Origin: a virus
Direction: 5' to 3' (one strand)
IMG/VR virus record: IMGVR_UViG_3300025645_000015
Span: 1 to 44,832 of that record
DNA length: 44,832 nucleotides
Numbering within the stretch: position 1 is the stretch's first letter; the number at the start of each line of letters is the position of its first letter. The notes under the pieces are model-generated. The model ran no database searches. It was not told the DNA's origin and was given only the letters and a program-made list of their open reading frames with translations. A program made the translations under genes and the position numbers. Shown here piece by piece: positions 7,151 to 16,159 of this stretch.

Positions 7151-7575
7151 TCTCTGATTGCGCTGATTGGGCTGGCTACTTTGGCTGGATCCATGCGCCT
7201 TGGAAAGAGTCAAAAAATAGTGACAATTACACAAGCTGGGGCAGAGTTCACGGTGACGCGGCATGGATGCCTGAGTCACCTTGCCAATACTTATCTGATT
7301 GGTTTAGTAAAGCTGGTAGGTGCTTGCAAGGTTTTAATGGGATAATGCCGTTAACCTGGCAAGAAATCACCAGCTTTTTTGCCGCTAACAAGATTGATTA
7401 TTTAGATTGGGAAGCCGAAGCAATAAGGAAAATGTCAGAATCTTATTGCAGTTGGCATAGTATGACAAGTCAAGATAACAACATTGATCCGCCATTGATT
7501 CCAGATGATGAAGCATTAGCGCTGATACAAGCCGCTAATGGTCGAAGAATGAAGGCTATGATGAGGCCCTCTTAG
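6707..7575 (+). CDS. Tail assembly chaperone, -1 frameshift form (gpGT-like)
   Basis: Ribosomes slipping back one base at A-AAA-AAG (7141-7147) would join 6707-7147 to 7147-7575 and give 289 residues. The downstream frame is open from 7147 to TAG at 7573-7575 with no start near its beginning; an ATG at 7267 only lies inside it. It begins VISDCADWAGYFGWIH after the shift. The arrangement before a tape measure gene is the standard one for long-tailed phages. The T part should bind the tape measure protein. Confidence 0.85.
7141..7147 (+). other. Programmed -1 ribosomal frameshift heptamer A-AAA-AAG
   Basis: In the zero frame the codons are GTA AAA AAG TAA, so the heptamer has the ideal X XXY YYZ phasing, and the stop is immediately 3'. 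This is the same heptamer used in dnaX and in many tail chaperone genes. Confidence 0.85.
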
Positions 7576-7584
7576 GAGGGTTTA
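7567..7584. terminator. Terminator between convergent genes
   Basis: CCCTC (7567-7571), loop TTAG and GAGGG (7576-7580) form a short GC stem followed by TTTAAT. It overlaps the stop codon of the tail chaperone T frame and the stop of the leftward gene at 7582. Confidence 0.6.
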
Positions 7585-7986
7585 ATCTGGCTTGTTAATC
7601 CATGCTAGATCTACTGATTCTGAATAATACCCATTAGATTCACCTAGCCACCGCATCCATATGCTGCCTTTAGTTGTCTGTATATCATAAAATGTCCAAG
7701 TGAAGCTATCTGAATATTCACTTGGCTTATCTTTTGAGTCTTCATCGCCAGAGTTGCTTCTTTCCTCTGCCGAAACGATAACGCCGCCAATTAAATCTTC
7801 CGCAACGCCTTCAAAATCATTTAAATGCACATCCTCACAGCAACCTTGTTCATGATAAAAAAGGTATTCATTGCCGCACTCAGTAAACACCCTTACTTCC
7901 TCTGAGCCTTCTATTAACCCTGTAATGCTTTTAATTACTTTTCCTTCCAATTCTTTTAGCTCAACTCTTTTATTCCAGTGTCCCAT
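7582..7986 (-). CDS. DUF7448-family phage protein
   Basis: The 134-residue protein starts behind GAGGATA. It shows the pattern of the DUF7448 family: LEGKVIKSITGLIEGSEEV, a YHEQGCCEDV motif, DLIGGVIVSAEE, and FYDIQTTKGSIWMRWLGES followed by NGYYSESV. Its role is unknown; members occur as accessory genes in many phages. It is a single-gene leftward cassette between the chaperone and tape measure, with a dyad promoter at 8016-8054 and a terminator at 7567. Confidence 0.75.
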   Translation of the reverse strand: MGHWNKRVELKELEGKVIKSITGLIEGSEEVRVFTECGNEYLFYHEQGCCEDVHLNDFEGVAEDLIGGVIVSAEERSNSGDEDSKDKPSEYSDSFTWTFYDIQTTKGSIWMRWLGESNGYYSESVDLAWINKPD

Positions 7987-8015
7987 ATTTATATCCTCTT
8001 AGTTACCGAAACCAA

Positions 8016-8064
8016 ACCATACCACAAACAATTCGTTTAACTGGTTTGACCAGTGGGTTATACT
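8016..8064. promoter_or_regulatory. Dyad promoter (leftward) overlapping the tape measure promoter
   Basis: The dyad ACTGGTTTGACCAGT is at 8040-8054. Leftward, the -10 TATGGT (8021-8016) follows 18 bp later, with GTG at spacer positions 15-17, for the DUF7448 gene. Rightward, TTTAAC (8036-8041), 17 bp and TATACT (8059-8064) form a promoter for the tape measure gene, again with the dyad inside the spacer. Confidence 0.75.
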
Positions 8065-8087
8065 AGGAAAAAGTTTATGGGGGTTCT

Positions 8088-11000
8088 ATGGATACGCTGG
8101 CAACAATTGGTTTTCGTGCCAATACCGATGATTTAACAAAAGCCGACACTAAGTTAAAAAACTTAGCAACCACTGGCGACAAGACAGAAAAGTCAATCAC
8201 CAAGTCATCTGACGGCATGAGTAAGGGCTTCATGTCTGCTCGAACCGCGACCACTGCATTAACTACGGCTGTAGGCGCTTTGGGTGCAATCATAGCGGCA
8301 AACAGGCTAACTCAATACGCGGATGAATGGCGCTCGTATAACAACGTTTTAAAACAAGTTGCTAAATCAGAAGAGGAATTCAATAAGATACAAAAACAAG
8401 TATTCGACGTTGCAAAAGCTACTAACAGTAATCTCAAATCAACCGCTGAATTATACGGAGAACTGAGAAGAAGCGTTGAAAGCTTGGGTGTATCATCCGA
8501 TCGCGTTTTAGGTGTAGTTGGTACAATCAATAACCTATTCTTAGCTGGTGGCAAATCGGCAGAGGAAGCCGCTGGAGCAATTAGGCAGTTAAGCCAAGGT
8601 TTAGCTGCTGGCGCTTTGCGTGGCGATGAATTTAATTCTGTCGCTGAGGGCGCTCCACGCATAATGGATGCGTTAGCGCTTAAGCTAAAAATGACTCGAG
8701 GAGAATTAAGGGAGTTTGCAGCGACTGGTGGAATCACCTCAAAAATAATGGTTGACGCTCTTGAAGAGTATAGCCAGCAAGCACAAAGAATGGCTGATAT
8801 TACGGAGCGAACATGGTCGCAGACTAGCGAGGTAGTAAGTTCTAATGTTGCAAAATGGGCAGGTTCATCAAAGGCGGTAATGGCGGCTACAGCTTCACTC
8901 GGCACTGTGTTGGTGGCAATGTCAGAAAACATAGACCACTTATTTGTCGGGATAGGCGCTGGTGCTGCGATTCTTGCCTCCTCAATGGTTCCATCGATGA
9001 TTGCTTATGTTTCATCATTATCTGCTGCTGCAACTGCTACCGGAGTTTTAACCGTAGCAACTAAATTTTTATTAGGCCCATTTGGTTTAGTGTTGGCTGC
9101 TATTTCAGCGGCCACCATCGCATTCAGGCTTAGCAAAAAAGCAAGCGATGATGATGCAAAATCTAAAGGAAAGCTTGCTGATGAATTAGATAAACTAAAG
9201 TCTGCATATTCATCTATGAACGAGGAGCAAAATAAAGCACTGAGAAATAAGTACGCTCAAACTTACATGCAAGCACAGCAAGCGGGTATGGCGATTGACC
9301 AACAGCGTATAGATGTAAGCAAAAAATTAGCTGACGCAGAAAAAAAGGCGGCCGAATCAAATCAGCGCAATGGCGACTCAAGAAATAAAGCGACCAATCA
9401 ATGGGCGAAAGTTGCGGCATCATTAAAACTTGAACTTGCAGCATTAAATGTTGACGCAAAAGAAAACGAGAAAACAATAGGCGCATTAACTAAAGTTTTT
9501 GAGCAAGGCTTGCCAACTTTAGAAAGTTATAGCGAGGTTGTTGATAACACAAAAACATCATTTAAGGGATGGCCAGAGGATATAAAAGCGGTTAGCGATG
9601 AAATGCAAAAGCTTATTGACAGGCTCGACCCGCTAGGCGCTGCACAGCGACAATATGCCGCTGATTACGACGCTCTATTAGGATTGATGGCTGACACAGG
9701 AGACTATGAAGAAGTGATCCGATTAATGGGATTGCTAGACGACGAGTTTGCAGAGTTCACAAAAAAAGAAGATGAAGTACAAAAAATAATAGATAAAACT
9801 CAATCTCTTGGAAGCTCATGGACGCAAACTGGATCGATTATAGTTGATGCCTTTGGCAATATGTCAGATGCAATAGATGATTATTCATCTAAAATGGAAA
9901 AAATAACTGATTTGGAGAAGGTGTGGATTGGCGTTAGAGATAATGCCAAGTCATCAACTGCACAAAAAATGCAGGCTGAACAAGCGCTAGCAGACCTAAC
10001 AACAGAAAGCCAAAAAACGCAAATTGGACTGTTAAGTAAAACCGCCGGCGCTGCTTCATCATTATTCAAAGAGCAATCAAAAGAGCGTAAAGCTTTACAC
10101 GCGATGGAAAAAGGATTTGCAGCTATCGAAATAGCGATGTCATTGCAAAAAGGCTTGGCTGCCGCTGCATCAGGCGCTGCTAAAATGTTCGAGCAATCAG
10201 GGTGGGGCGGCTTCGCTGGTGTGGCTGCTATGGGTGTCGTGCTTGGCGGCATGGGGTTAGCTGTAAGCGGTGGAGGCGGTGGTTCATACACCAAACCTGA
10301 AAGCGGCACTGGCACAGTATTGGGCGATAGTGAAGCGTCTAGTAGCTCAGTTAGCAACTCAATGAGTGAGTATAAAGACATTGCTTACGACCAACTGTCA
10401 GAGCTTGAAAAAATAAGTAATGGCTTAACAGGCCTATCAGATGGTATAGCAAAACTTGCAACATCTTTAATATCATCAACTAGCTTTGGTGGTGGTGGCG
10501 CTGAACTGAAAAGCTCCAACTTCCTAGACTCAAAACTAGGTGGAGTTCTTAGAAAGTTAGACCCAGTAGCTAGAATCATGGACGCAATAGGATTAGGTGA
10601 TATAGCGGATAAAATATTTGGAAGCTTTAGCTCTAAGAAACAAAAGCTAATTGATTCTGGACTTAAGTTCGACTCTCAAAGCATGGCCAATATAATGTCA
10701 GACGGTTTCGAGGGTTACTATTATAACGTCATCGAAACAACTAAGAAAAAGTTCTGGGGCTTATCCAAAAAGACATCGACTGACACTCAATTTTCAGGCG
10801 TTGAGTCTGCAATACTAGACCAGATTAGCTCTATATTTAACTACTTAGGACAAACCGTTTCAAGCTCTGTTGACTCTCTCGGTATTGATACAGCTAAAAC
10901 AATAGAATCTTTTAAAGTATCCCTTGGCTCAATCAGCTTTGAAGATATGACAGGCGAAGAAATACAGAAGAAACTTGAACAGGTCATAGGGCAGAAAGGC

Positions 11001-12926
11001 GACTTATTAGCAGCTTATGTATTACCGCAAATCACTGAATATCAACAAATAGGTGAAGGAGCACTAGAAACTCTATTAAGGGTATCTAAAGAGCAAGCGG
11101 TATTCAATGATGCAATTGATAAGATGGGCAAATCACTAGGTGATGTGTCTGCAATCATGCGCGTCGATGTTGCGCAATCAATCATTACAATGATGGGCGG
11201 GTTGGAGGAATTTACCAGCGCTACTAATGAATACTTTGAGCAGTTTTTCAGTGAGTCAGAACAATTTGATTATTTAGCTAAGTCGCTAACTGAGTCGATG
11301 AGTGGATTGGGCGAAACGCTTCCAAGTACACGAGATGGGTTCCGCGCAATTGTTGATGCGCTTGACTTAACGAGCGAAGCGGACCAGCAAGTATTCGCAT
11401 CATTAATGCGATTAGTTCCGGGCTTAGACGAGTATTATGATGCGATAGAAAAGCAGACCGGCGCAGTATCAAGCGTTGCTGATTTAACCAATGCTCGTAC
11501 AAACTTAGAAATAAGATTAGCCGATGCATTAGGAAACAGCTCAGAAGCGCTAGATATGCGCAGAAAGCTAGAGATTGAGTCAACTGATGAGTCTTTGCGC
11601 GGATTATTGCAACAAATTTATGCAGCGCAAGACTTAGCAAGCGCTAATCAGATAGCTGCTGATGCTGCTCGTGAGCTTGCAGATAAAGAATTAGAGATTG
11701 CAAACCAGCGTCAAGATTTAGAGCTGCGCTTGATGGATGCATTAGGCATGGAAACTGAGGCTCTAGCGGTGCGCAGACAGTTAGAGCTTGCATCAATCGA
11801 CGATACTAATAAAGCACTGTTGATGCAGATATTCGCTGCTGAGGATGCTGCTAAGGCAGAGATTGAGCTAAACGAGGCGAGACAGAATTCCGCGCAGTCT
11901 GCCATTGATGCAGCAAATGCTTTAATTGATGCCGCTAGCAAAATGATGGACGATGCAAACAGTAGAGCGAGTTCATCTATGAGCTTAGTAGAGCGTGCTG
12001 CGAATGCTGAAAAAGAGCAATACAATACATTGCATCAAACAAGATTGGACGCACTAACTAACGAGCATAGTGTGGCGATGTCTGCCATTGATGCTGAGTC
12101 TAATGCCGCAAAAGCTGCGCATGATGCTCAATTAGAATCATTAAACAATCAAAAGTCAGCGGCTGAGGATTCCGTCAATGCTGCGCGTCAACTTTCTGAC
12201 TTGTTGAAAAATAACTCAATTGTTGGTGGCATGAATTATGGCACTGCTCAACAAGCTTTAGTCAAAATGCTCTCAGGCGCTAAAGGTGGCAGCTTGCCAA
12301 CTTCTGATAGTGTTAGCGCAGTGATTGAAGGATTAAGCCAAGGGCGCACGTTTGGCAGTTCGACAGAGATGTCATTCGAGCAAGCGGTTAATGCAGCAAG
12401 ACTTAAAGAGCTTGGTACTTACGCAGATGCACAGTTAAGCGTTGAAGAAATGGTGCTAGCCAGCATCGATGCTCAAATTGAGTCTGCATCTGCTGCAAAT
12501 GAAGCACATATGATGCGTTTGGATGATCAAAAATTATTGCTTAAAGCGACTTATGACGAAGCAGTAGCGGCCAATGATGAGTGGCTGCAAATGCAAATTG
12601 ATGGCGTTGATAAGATATTAGCAAGCGCTGAAATGCAATTAAATGCATTGCTTGGTATTGATGATAGAATTTTGACGCTATCGGATGCAATGTCTGAGTT
12701 CACGACTTCTGTAAACAATGCTATGATAGCGCAACAAAACTATGAGCAAACCAACGCACAGCAACAAAATGTTATTGCTAAACAAACTGAGTTGTTAGAA
12801 AAGATGGCTTCGGAGCTTGAAGAAATGAAATTCGCTCAAAACTCAATTGCCAAGAACACAGCGACTAGCGCAAACGTAGCAGAGCGCACAGAGATAGACG
12901 GGCAGGTAGTGAGGATTTCAGCATGA
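8088..12926 (+). CDS. Tape measure protein
   Basis: At 1612 residues this is the largest gene. The N-terminus (about residues 1-230) matches the tape-measure domain, with ATIGFRANTDDLTKADTKL and a GALRGDEFNSVAEGAPRIMDAL motif. A long hydrophobic stretch at about 260-350 and a shorter one near 700-725 suit a protein that reaches the host membrane during DNA entry. The rest is alpha-helical and coiled coil, with a tandem repeat of about 70 residues (about 1130 and 1204). Length sets tail length: about 1600 residues implies a tail of roughly 240 nm by the usual 1.5 A per residue. Confidence 0.95.
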   Translation: MDTLATIGFRANTDDLTKADTKLKNLATTGDKTEKSITKSSDGMSKGFMSARTATTALTTAVGALGAIIAANRLTQYADEWRSYNNVLKQVAKSEEEFNKIQKQVFDVAKATNSNLKSTAELYGELRRSVESLGVSSDRVLGVVGTINNLFLAGGKSAEEAAGAIRQLSQGLAAGALRGDEFNSVAEGAPRIMDALALKLKMTRGELREFAATGGITSKIMVDALEEYSQQAQRMADITERTWSQTSEVVSSNVAKWAGSSKAVMAATASLGTVLVAMSENIDHLFVGIGAGAAILASSMVPSMIAYVSSLSAAATATGVLTVATKFLLGPFGLVLAAISAATIAFRLSKKASDDDAKSKGKLADELDKLKSAYSSMNEEQNKALRNKYAQTYMQAQQAGMAIDQQRIDVSKKLADAEKKAAESNQRNGDSRNKATNQWAKVAASLKLELAALNVDAKENEKTIGALTKVFEQGLPTLESYSEVVDNTKTSFKGWPEDIKAVSDEMQKLIDRLDPLGAAQRQYAADYDALLGLMADTGDYEEVIRLMGLLDDEFAEFTKKEDEVQKIIDKTQSLGSSWTQTGSIIVDAFGNMSDAIDDYSSKMEKITDLEKVWIGVRDNAKSSTAQKMQAEQALADLTTESQKTQIGLLSKTAGAASSLFKEQSKERKALHAMEKGFAAIEIAMSLQKGLAAAASGAAKMFEQSGWGGFAGVAAMGVVLGGMGLAVSGGGGGSYTKPESGTGTVLGDSEASSSSVSNSMSEYKDIAYDQLSELEKISNGLTGLSDGIAKLATSLISSTSFGGGGAELKSSNFLDSKLGGVLRKLDPVARIMDAIGLGDIADKIFGSFSSKKQKLIDSGLKFDSQSMANIMSDGFEGYYYNVIETTKKKFWGLSKKTSTDTQFSGVESAILDQISSIFNYLGQTVSSSVDSLGIDTAKTIESFKVSLGSISFEDMTGEEIQKKLEQVIGQKGDLLAAYVLPQITEYQQIGEGALETLLRVSKEQAVFNDAIDKMGKSLGDVSAIMRVDVAQSIITMMGGLEEFTSATNEYFEQFFSESEQFDYLAKSLTESMSGLGETLPSTRDGFRAIVDALDLTSEADQQVFASLMRLVPGLDEYYDAIEKQTGAVSSVADLTNARTNLEIRLADALGNSSEALDMRRKLEIESTDESLRGLLQQIYAAQDLASANQIAADAARELADKELEIANQRQDLELRLMDALGMETEALAVRRQLELASIDDTNKALLMQIFAAEDAAKAEIELNEARQNSAQSAIDAANALIDAASKMMDDANSRASSSMSLVERAANAEKEQYNTLHQTRLDALTNEHSVAMSAIDAESNAAKAAHDAQLESLNNQKSAAEDSVNAARQLSDLLKNNSIVGGMNYGTAQQALVKMLSGAKGGSLPTSDSVSAVIEGLSQGRTFGSSTEMSFEQAVNAARLKELGTYADAQLSVEEMVLASIDAQIESASAANEAHMMRLDDQKLLLKATYDEAVAANDEWLQMQIDGVDKILASAEMQLNALLGIDDRILTLSDAMSEFTTSVNNAMIAQQNYEQTNAQQQNVIAKQTELLEKMASELEEMKFAQNSIAKNTATSANVAERTEIDGQVVRISA

Positions 12927-13837
12927 TAGTTATCAAGCCTTACGCCATCACTGACGCGATGCTAACGAGTGATATACCAGAGCCTGATACGGGCGAAACG
13001 GTATGGGTGGCTGGCAGCTATTCGATTGGTGACGAGCGGATAAGCACTGTTACCCATAAAATATATAAATCCATTGTTGATAGCAACACTCTTGATCCAA
13101 CTCTTGATGTTTACACTGATGGAGTTGGCGAAAAGTGGTTAATAGTTGGACCCACTAATAGATGGGCATTCACTGACGGAATTATCAGCAATCCATCTGT
13201 CGGCAACTCGCCTCTTAATATGGGGTTTACTATTAGGCGCAACGTTGACGGAGTGGCAGTATTTGGATTGAGTGGCGTATCGTCTGCCATTGTGACTGTT
13301 GACGATCCTGCTGGTGGGGAGGTTTACAATAGAGAGGTTAGACTAACGGATAATAGCGCTGTCACTGGCTTTTATTCTTATTTGTTTCAGCCAGTTGTTA
13401 GGCAGACTCAGTTTGTTTTAGTTGACTTGCCGCTGTACGTGAATGCTACTGTTAACTTTGAATTTAACGGCTCAGATCCTCTCGATATTGGAGAGATTGT
13501 TTTAGGGAAGCAAATTGATTTAGGCGTTGCGGTTTATGGTTGCGGGTTCAAGCTATTGGATTTTTCTATTGCCAACACGGACGAATTTGGAAACTTTACC
13601 GGCGTTACTCGTCGCAGATTTAGTAAGTTAGTTGATTTTGATGTTAGAATAGAGAAAAGTAGATTAAACTTTGTTTATAATACGCTTTCAGACCTTCGAG
13701 CAACTAGCGCGGTTTGGATTGGCGAAGGGACAGAAGATGACGCGACGCTAGCGTTAGGGTATTATAGGAATAATCAAATTAACATTAATGCGCCCAGTTA
13801 TTGCTCGGCAACAATTCAAGTTCAGAGTGTAATATAA
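12923..13837 (+). CDS. Distal tail / minor tail protein
   Basis: The 304-residue protein overlaps the end of the tape measure gene (ATGA). It is beta-rich, with an N-terminal segment of about 100 residues (VWVAGSYSIGDERIS, HKIYKSIVD), the form of a carbohydrate-binding-like or chitinase-A5-like module, followed by a tail-tip type domain containing RRRFSKLVDFDVRIEK. The position right after the tape measure suggests a tail tip component. The exact family is not recognised. Confidence 0.55.
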   Translation: MIVIKPYAITDAMLTSDIPEPDTGETVWVAGSYSIGDERISTVTHKIYKSIVDSNTLDPTLDVYTDGVGEKWLIVGPTNRWAFTDGIISNPSVGNSPLNMGFTIRRNVDGVAVFGLSGVSSAIVTVDDPAGGEVYNREVRLTDNSAVTGFYSYLFQPVVRQTQFVLVDLPLYVNATVNFEFNGSDPLDIGEIVLGKQIDLGVAVYGCGFKLLDFSIANTDEFGNFTGVTRRRFSKLVDFDVRIEKSRLNFVYNTLSDLRATSAVWIGEGTEDDATLALGYYRNNQININAPSYCSATIQVQSVI

Positions 13838-14509
13838 ATGGCAGAAATAACACAGGTAATACCAGATTATACAGGAACGCCACCTAATAGGTTCGATCAG
13901 CTTGAGGATGAATTCTCTGATAACGCTGATTTTTTTGCCGCTTATTTTGCTACGGTTCCGACTGATTATAATGCTTTTGCAACTCAGGCCAATGCCGTTG
14001 CTGTAGAGGTGAACGCTAACGCGACATTGGCAACTGGAGCCGCTGCATCATCCGCAGCCGCCGCTAATTTTGAAGGACTTTGGTCTACGCTAACAGGTGA
14101 GGGGTTATCTGGTATAAGCGTTCAGCACGACGGCGCTTTGTGGCGGCTTGTTAATTATTTAGCTGATATAACAGCAAGTGAGCCAAGCGGAACAAATGCA
14201 GACTGGGTTTATGTTAGTGGGACGCGATGGTCTACGTTAACCGCATCCGCAACAATTGCGGCAAATGCTAGTTACATCATAGTTGCTACCGCTGGCGTGA
14301 CTGAGTTAACGCAGCCAACGTGGGAGGTTGATGATTTTGTTGTTATTAAAAATAGCATTGATAGCACTCAGATTGTAAGGTTTTTGAATCCTTCGAATAC
14401 AATTAAAGGCGACATCGGAACAATATCATCTGGTGATGACTTGATAATACCGGCTGGCGATACCGTGCACCTAGTTGCCAGATCTGCTAGTTTATTGGAG
14501 ACTGCGTAA
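13838..14509 (+). CDS. Tail fibre-like structural protein
   Basis: The 223-residue protein starts one base after the previous stop. Residues 1-30 contain PPNRFDQLEDEFSDNADFF, then a helical Ala/Asn-rich stretch (about 45-80), as in trimeric fibre shafts. The second half is beta-rich. It is probably part of the tail tip or a short fibre. The function is inferred from position. Confidence 0.5.
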   Translation: MAEITQVIPDYTGTPPNRFDQLEDEFSDNADFFAAYFATVPTDYNAFATQANAVAVEVNANATLATGAAASSAAAANFEGLWSTLTGEGLSGISVQHDGALWRLVNYLADITASEPSGTNADWVYVSGTRWSTLTASATIAANASYIIVATAGVTELTQPTWEVDDFVVIKNSIDSTQIVRFLNPSNTIKGDIGTISSGDDLIIPAGDTVHLVARSASLLETA

Positions 14510-14917
14510 ATGAGTGATGTAATACTTAGTAATATAAAGAGTTCTGGCGGCCTTCCTATTTTAGCGCCGGACTTAACGTTTCCTTCAGCAAAGTTTAGTA
14601 GCGCCCTAACTTTTAAAACAGTTAGCGGAATAAATGCTGTCGGTTCATTAACGACAGCTATTTCGCTTACTGGGAAATGGGCTACTAGCTTAGCTAGACT
14701 AACGGGCATTACAGAAAGCGAATCTGTAACAGTTAAGCTTACTATTGACGGTGTTGTTATATGGAATGCATCAACATCTGTAACTGGTGGAACTTTATTT
14801 CTAATTGGGTCATCGCCGGAATCTGCAATTCGGTGCAATCAGTCTTTTCTTCTTGAAGTTCAAACAACTGCCGACACGTCAATAGCACTTGATTATTTAG
14901 CGAGGCCAATATTATGA
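14510..14917 (+). CDS. Hypothetical tail-region structural protein
   Basis: The 135-residue protein directly abuts its upstream neighbour. It is all-beta and Ser/Thr-rich, with ITESESVTVKLTIDGVVIW and no cysteine cluster. The SVTVKLTIDG pattern resembles an immunoglobulin-like or jelly-roll virion domain. No family is recognised; a virion role follows from its place in the tail operon. Confidence 0.5.
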   Translation: MSDVILSNIKSSGGLPILAPDLTFPSAKFSSALTFKTVSGINAVGSLTTAISLTGKWATSLARLTGITESESVTVKLTIDGVVIWNASTSVTGGTLFLIGSSPESAIRCNQSFLLEVQTTADTSIALDYLARPIL

Positions 14918-15234
14918 GCTTAAATACAATATTTGATAATGGCGTCCATAAGATAGAAAGCGCTGGCGTAATTGGGTCACCTGCGCCAATCCGCAAAATA
15001 ACAAAGGGGTCAATGAGAAGTCGATTTACCATTGCTGAAAAAGTTGCGATTAAGGTAAGTTCAGATCCTATTGTTCAAGTTCTTGCTGAGGATATGAATA
15101 ATTCAAGTCACGCAGACTTAGATTATCAAGAGTTAATCGACGGGCTGAATTATTTGCAATCTGTCGGAATTATTGCCGGTGGCCGCGTTACTGAACTGCT
15201 GGCAGATGGAACACAAGAAGAATCTTTTTATTAA
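14914..15234 (+). CDS. Hypothetical tail-region protein
   Basis: The 106-residue protein overlaps the previous gene by 4 bases. After a short beta start it reads ITKGSMRSRFTIAEKVAI and is then helical with LDYQELIDGLNYLQSVG. The RxRFTxxEKxAI pattern is common in small phage tail-region proteins whose role is unknown. Confidence 0.5.
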   Translation: MSLNTIFDNGVHKIESAGVIGSPAPIRKITKGSMRSRFTIAEKVAIKVSSDPIVQVLAEDMNNSSHADLDYQELIDGLNYLQSVGIIAGGRVTELLADGTQEESFY

Positions 15235-15246
15235 AACGAGGCTATT

Positions 15247-15594
15247 ATGAAACTTTCAGATTTTGTATCAACAACAAAGCAAGAGAATGTAAATAATAAT
15301 ATTATTTGTATTGGATTTCTTGATAAGTCAGACCCTAAAAACCCAGACGTTTTGCAACCTGCGTTATTAAAGCAAAACGGTAATGATTGGGATATAGTAA
15401 AACTGTATGACACATTGCCTTCAAACATTCAGGAGGATGTATCTCCTGAAATGATAGCAACATTAATAATTAATGATTTCAACAAGGAAATATCGAAACT
15501 GTCGGGAGGGTCATTAACTTGGAGTCAGCAGTTAATATTGATATTTCAAACGCGGTTGGCGATGGTTAATAATCAATTTATTTTAAATCCATAA
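15247..15594 (+). CDS. Hypothetical protein before the lysis block
   Basis: The 115-residue protein has a GAGG ribosome binding site. It is mainly helical at the C-terminus (LTWSQQLILIFQTRLAMV). It lies between tail genes and lysis genes. No family is recognised and no membrane segment is certain. Confidence 0.5.
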   Translation: MKLSDFVSTTKQENVNNNIICIGFLDKSDPKNPDVLQPALLKQNGNDWDIVKLYDTLPSNIQEDVSPEMIATLIINDFNKEISKLSGGSLTWSQQLILIFQTRLAMVNNQFILNP

Positions 15595-15610
15595 ACTAAA
15601 GAGGTGTAAA

Positions 15611-15661
15611 ATGGGCAACAAGACAAAAGGTAAAGGCAAGGGCGGCACTGGTAAAAAGTAA
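15611..15661 (+). CDS. Lys/Gly-rich 16-residue micro-gene
   Basis: ATG at 15611 follows a strong GAGGTG site at ideal distance, and the 16-residue product (MGNKTKGKGKGGTGKK) ends in TAA that overlaps the next ATG (TAATG). It has seven lysines and six glycines. The ribosome binding site and coupling argue for real translation. It might act as a cationic peptide or only as a leader for the next gene. Confidence 0.5.
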   Translation: MGNKTKGKGKGGTGKK

Positions 15662-16113
15662 TGACCGATGCCATTTTGATGGGCTGCTTTTTAGCGGCCC
15701 TTTATTTTAACAGGTTAATGTATCCGGCTGTATTGTCGTATGCTATCACATGCTTATATATTTCAACTTTATTTGATTCACACTCCGCAGTAATTAATCA
15801 TGTTATTTACGGGTTAATATTTATCCCGCCTTGCTTTGTTGCTACAATGCGACTATCTGCCGCGATGCTTTGGTATTCAACTTTCCATCTTGTTGTAGCA
15901 ATTGATTATTTTATCTACCCAGAAACGGTAACGCTTATTTCATATTTATATAATTACATACAAATTGCGTTAGCTATAAGTCTTATTTACGTTGGGTTTG
16001 AGGCATCACATGACAGCACAAACAGTTTACGAAATAGGGGCTATAGCTTTTCTGGGGTGGGCGATATATGGCACTTTCAAACACATAAGAAAACGGAAAA
16101 TAAAACACGATGA
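15661..16113 (+). CDS. Multi-pass membrane protein of the lysis block
   Basis: The 150-residue protein has about four hydrophobic segments (around residues 5-25, 30-55, 60-85 and 90-115) with short loops and a polar basic tail. It starts at TAATG behind the micro-gene. The position before holin and endolysin genes suggests a lysis or membrane function; it could be a holin or a host-membrane protein. The family is not recognised. Confidence 0.5.
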   Translation: MTDAILMGCFLAALYFNRLMYPAVLSYAITCLYISTLFDSHSAVINHVIYGLIFIPPCFVATMRLSAAMLWYSTFHLVVAIDYFIYPETVTLISYLYNYIQIALAISLIYVGFEASHDSTNSLRNRGYSFSGVGDIWHFQTHKKTENKTR

Positions 16114-16159
16114 ATTTATTAAGAGCAATCAGCGACCACGGGAACCCGATGCTGAGTAA
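16010..16159 (+). CDS. Overlapping small single-TM protein in the lysis block
   Basis: ATG at 16010 has GAGG 6-7 bases upstream. The 49-codon frame overlaps the end of the gene at 15661 and the start of the gene at 16110 in a third frame. It starts MTAQTVYEIGAIAFLG, giving one hydrophobic helix, then a very basic stretch (KHIRKRKIKH) and a charged tail. This is the topology of small spanin- or holin-like proteins. The ribosome binding site supports expression; the role is inferred. Confidence 0.5.
   Translation: MTAQTVYEIGAIAFLGWAIYGTFKHIRKRKIKHDEFIKSNQRPREPDAE

Noticed and set aside
7267-7575. Independent gene starting at ATG 7267
   Set aside because: The frame is open back to the slippery site at 7141-7147 without a good start or ribosome binding site; it is the T part of the tail chaperone.
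8312-8932. 206-residue open frame on the minus strand within the tape measure gene
   Set aside because: Low-complexity Ala/Ser/Leu composition mirroring the tape measure codons; no ribosome binding site; a shadow frame. Similar long opposite frames at 9881-10381 and 25446-25955 were dropped for the same reason.
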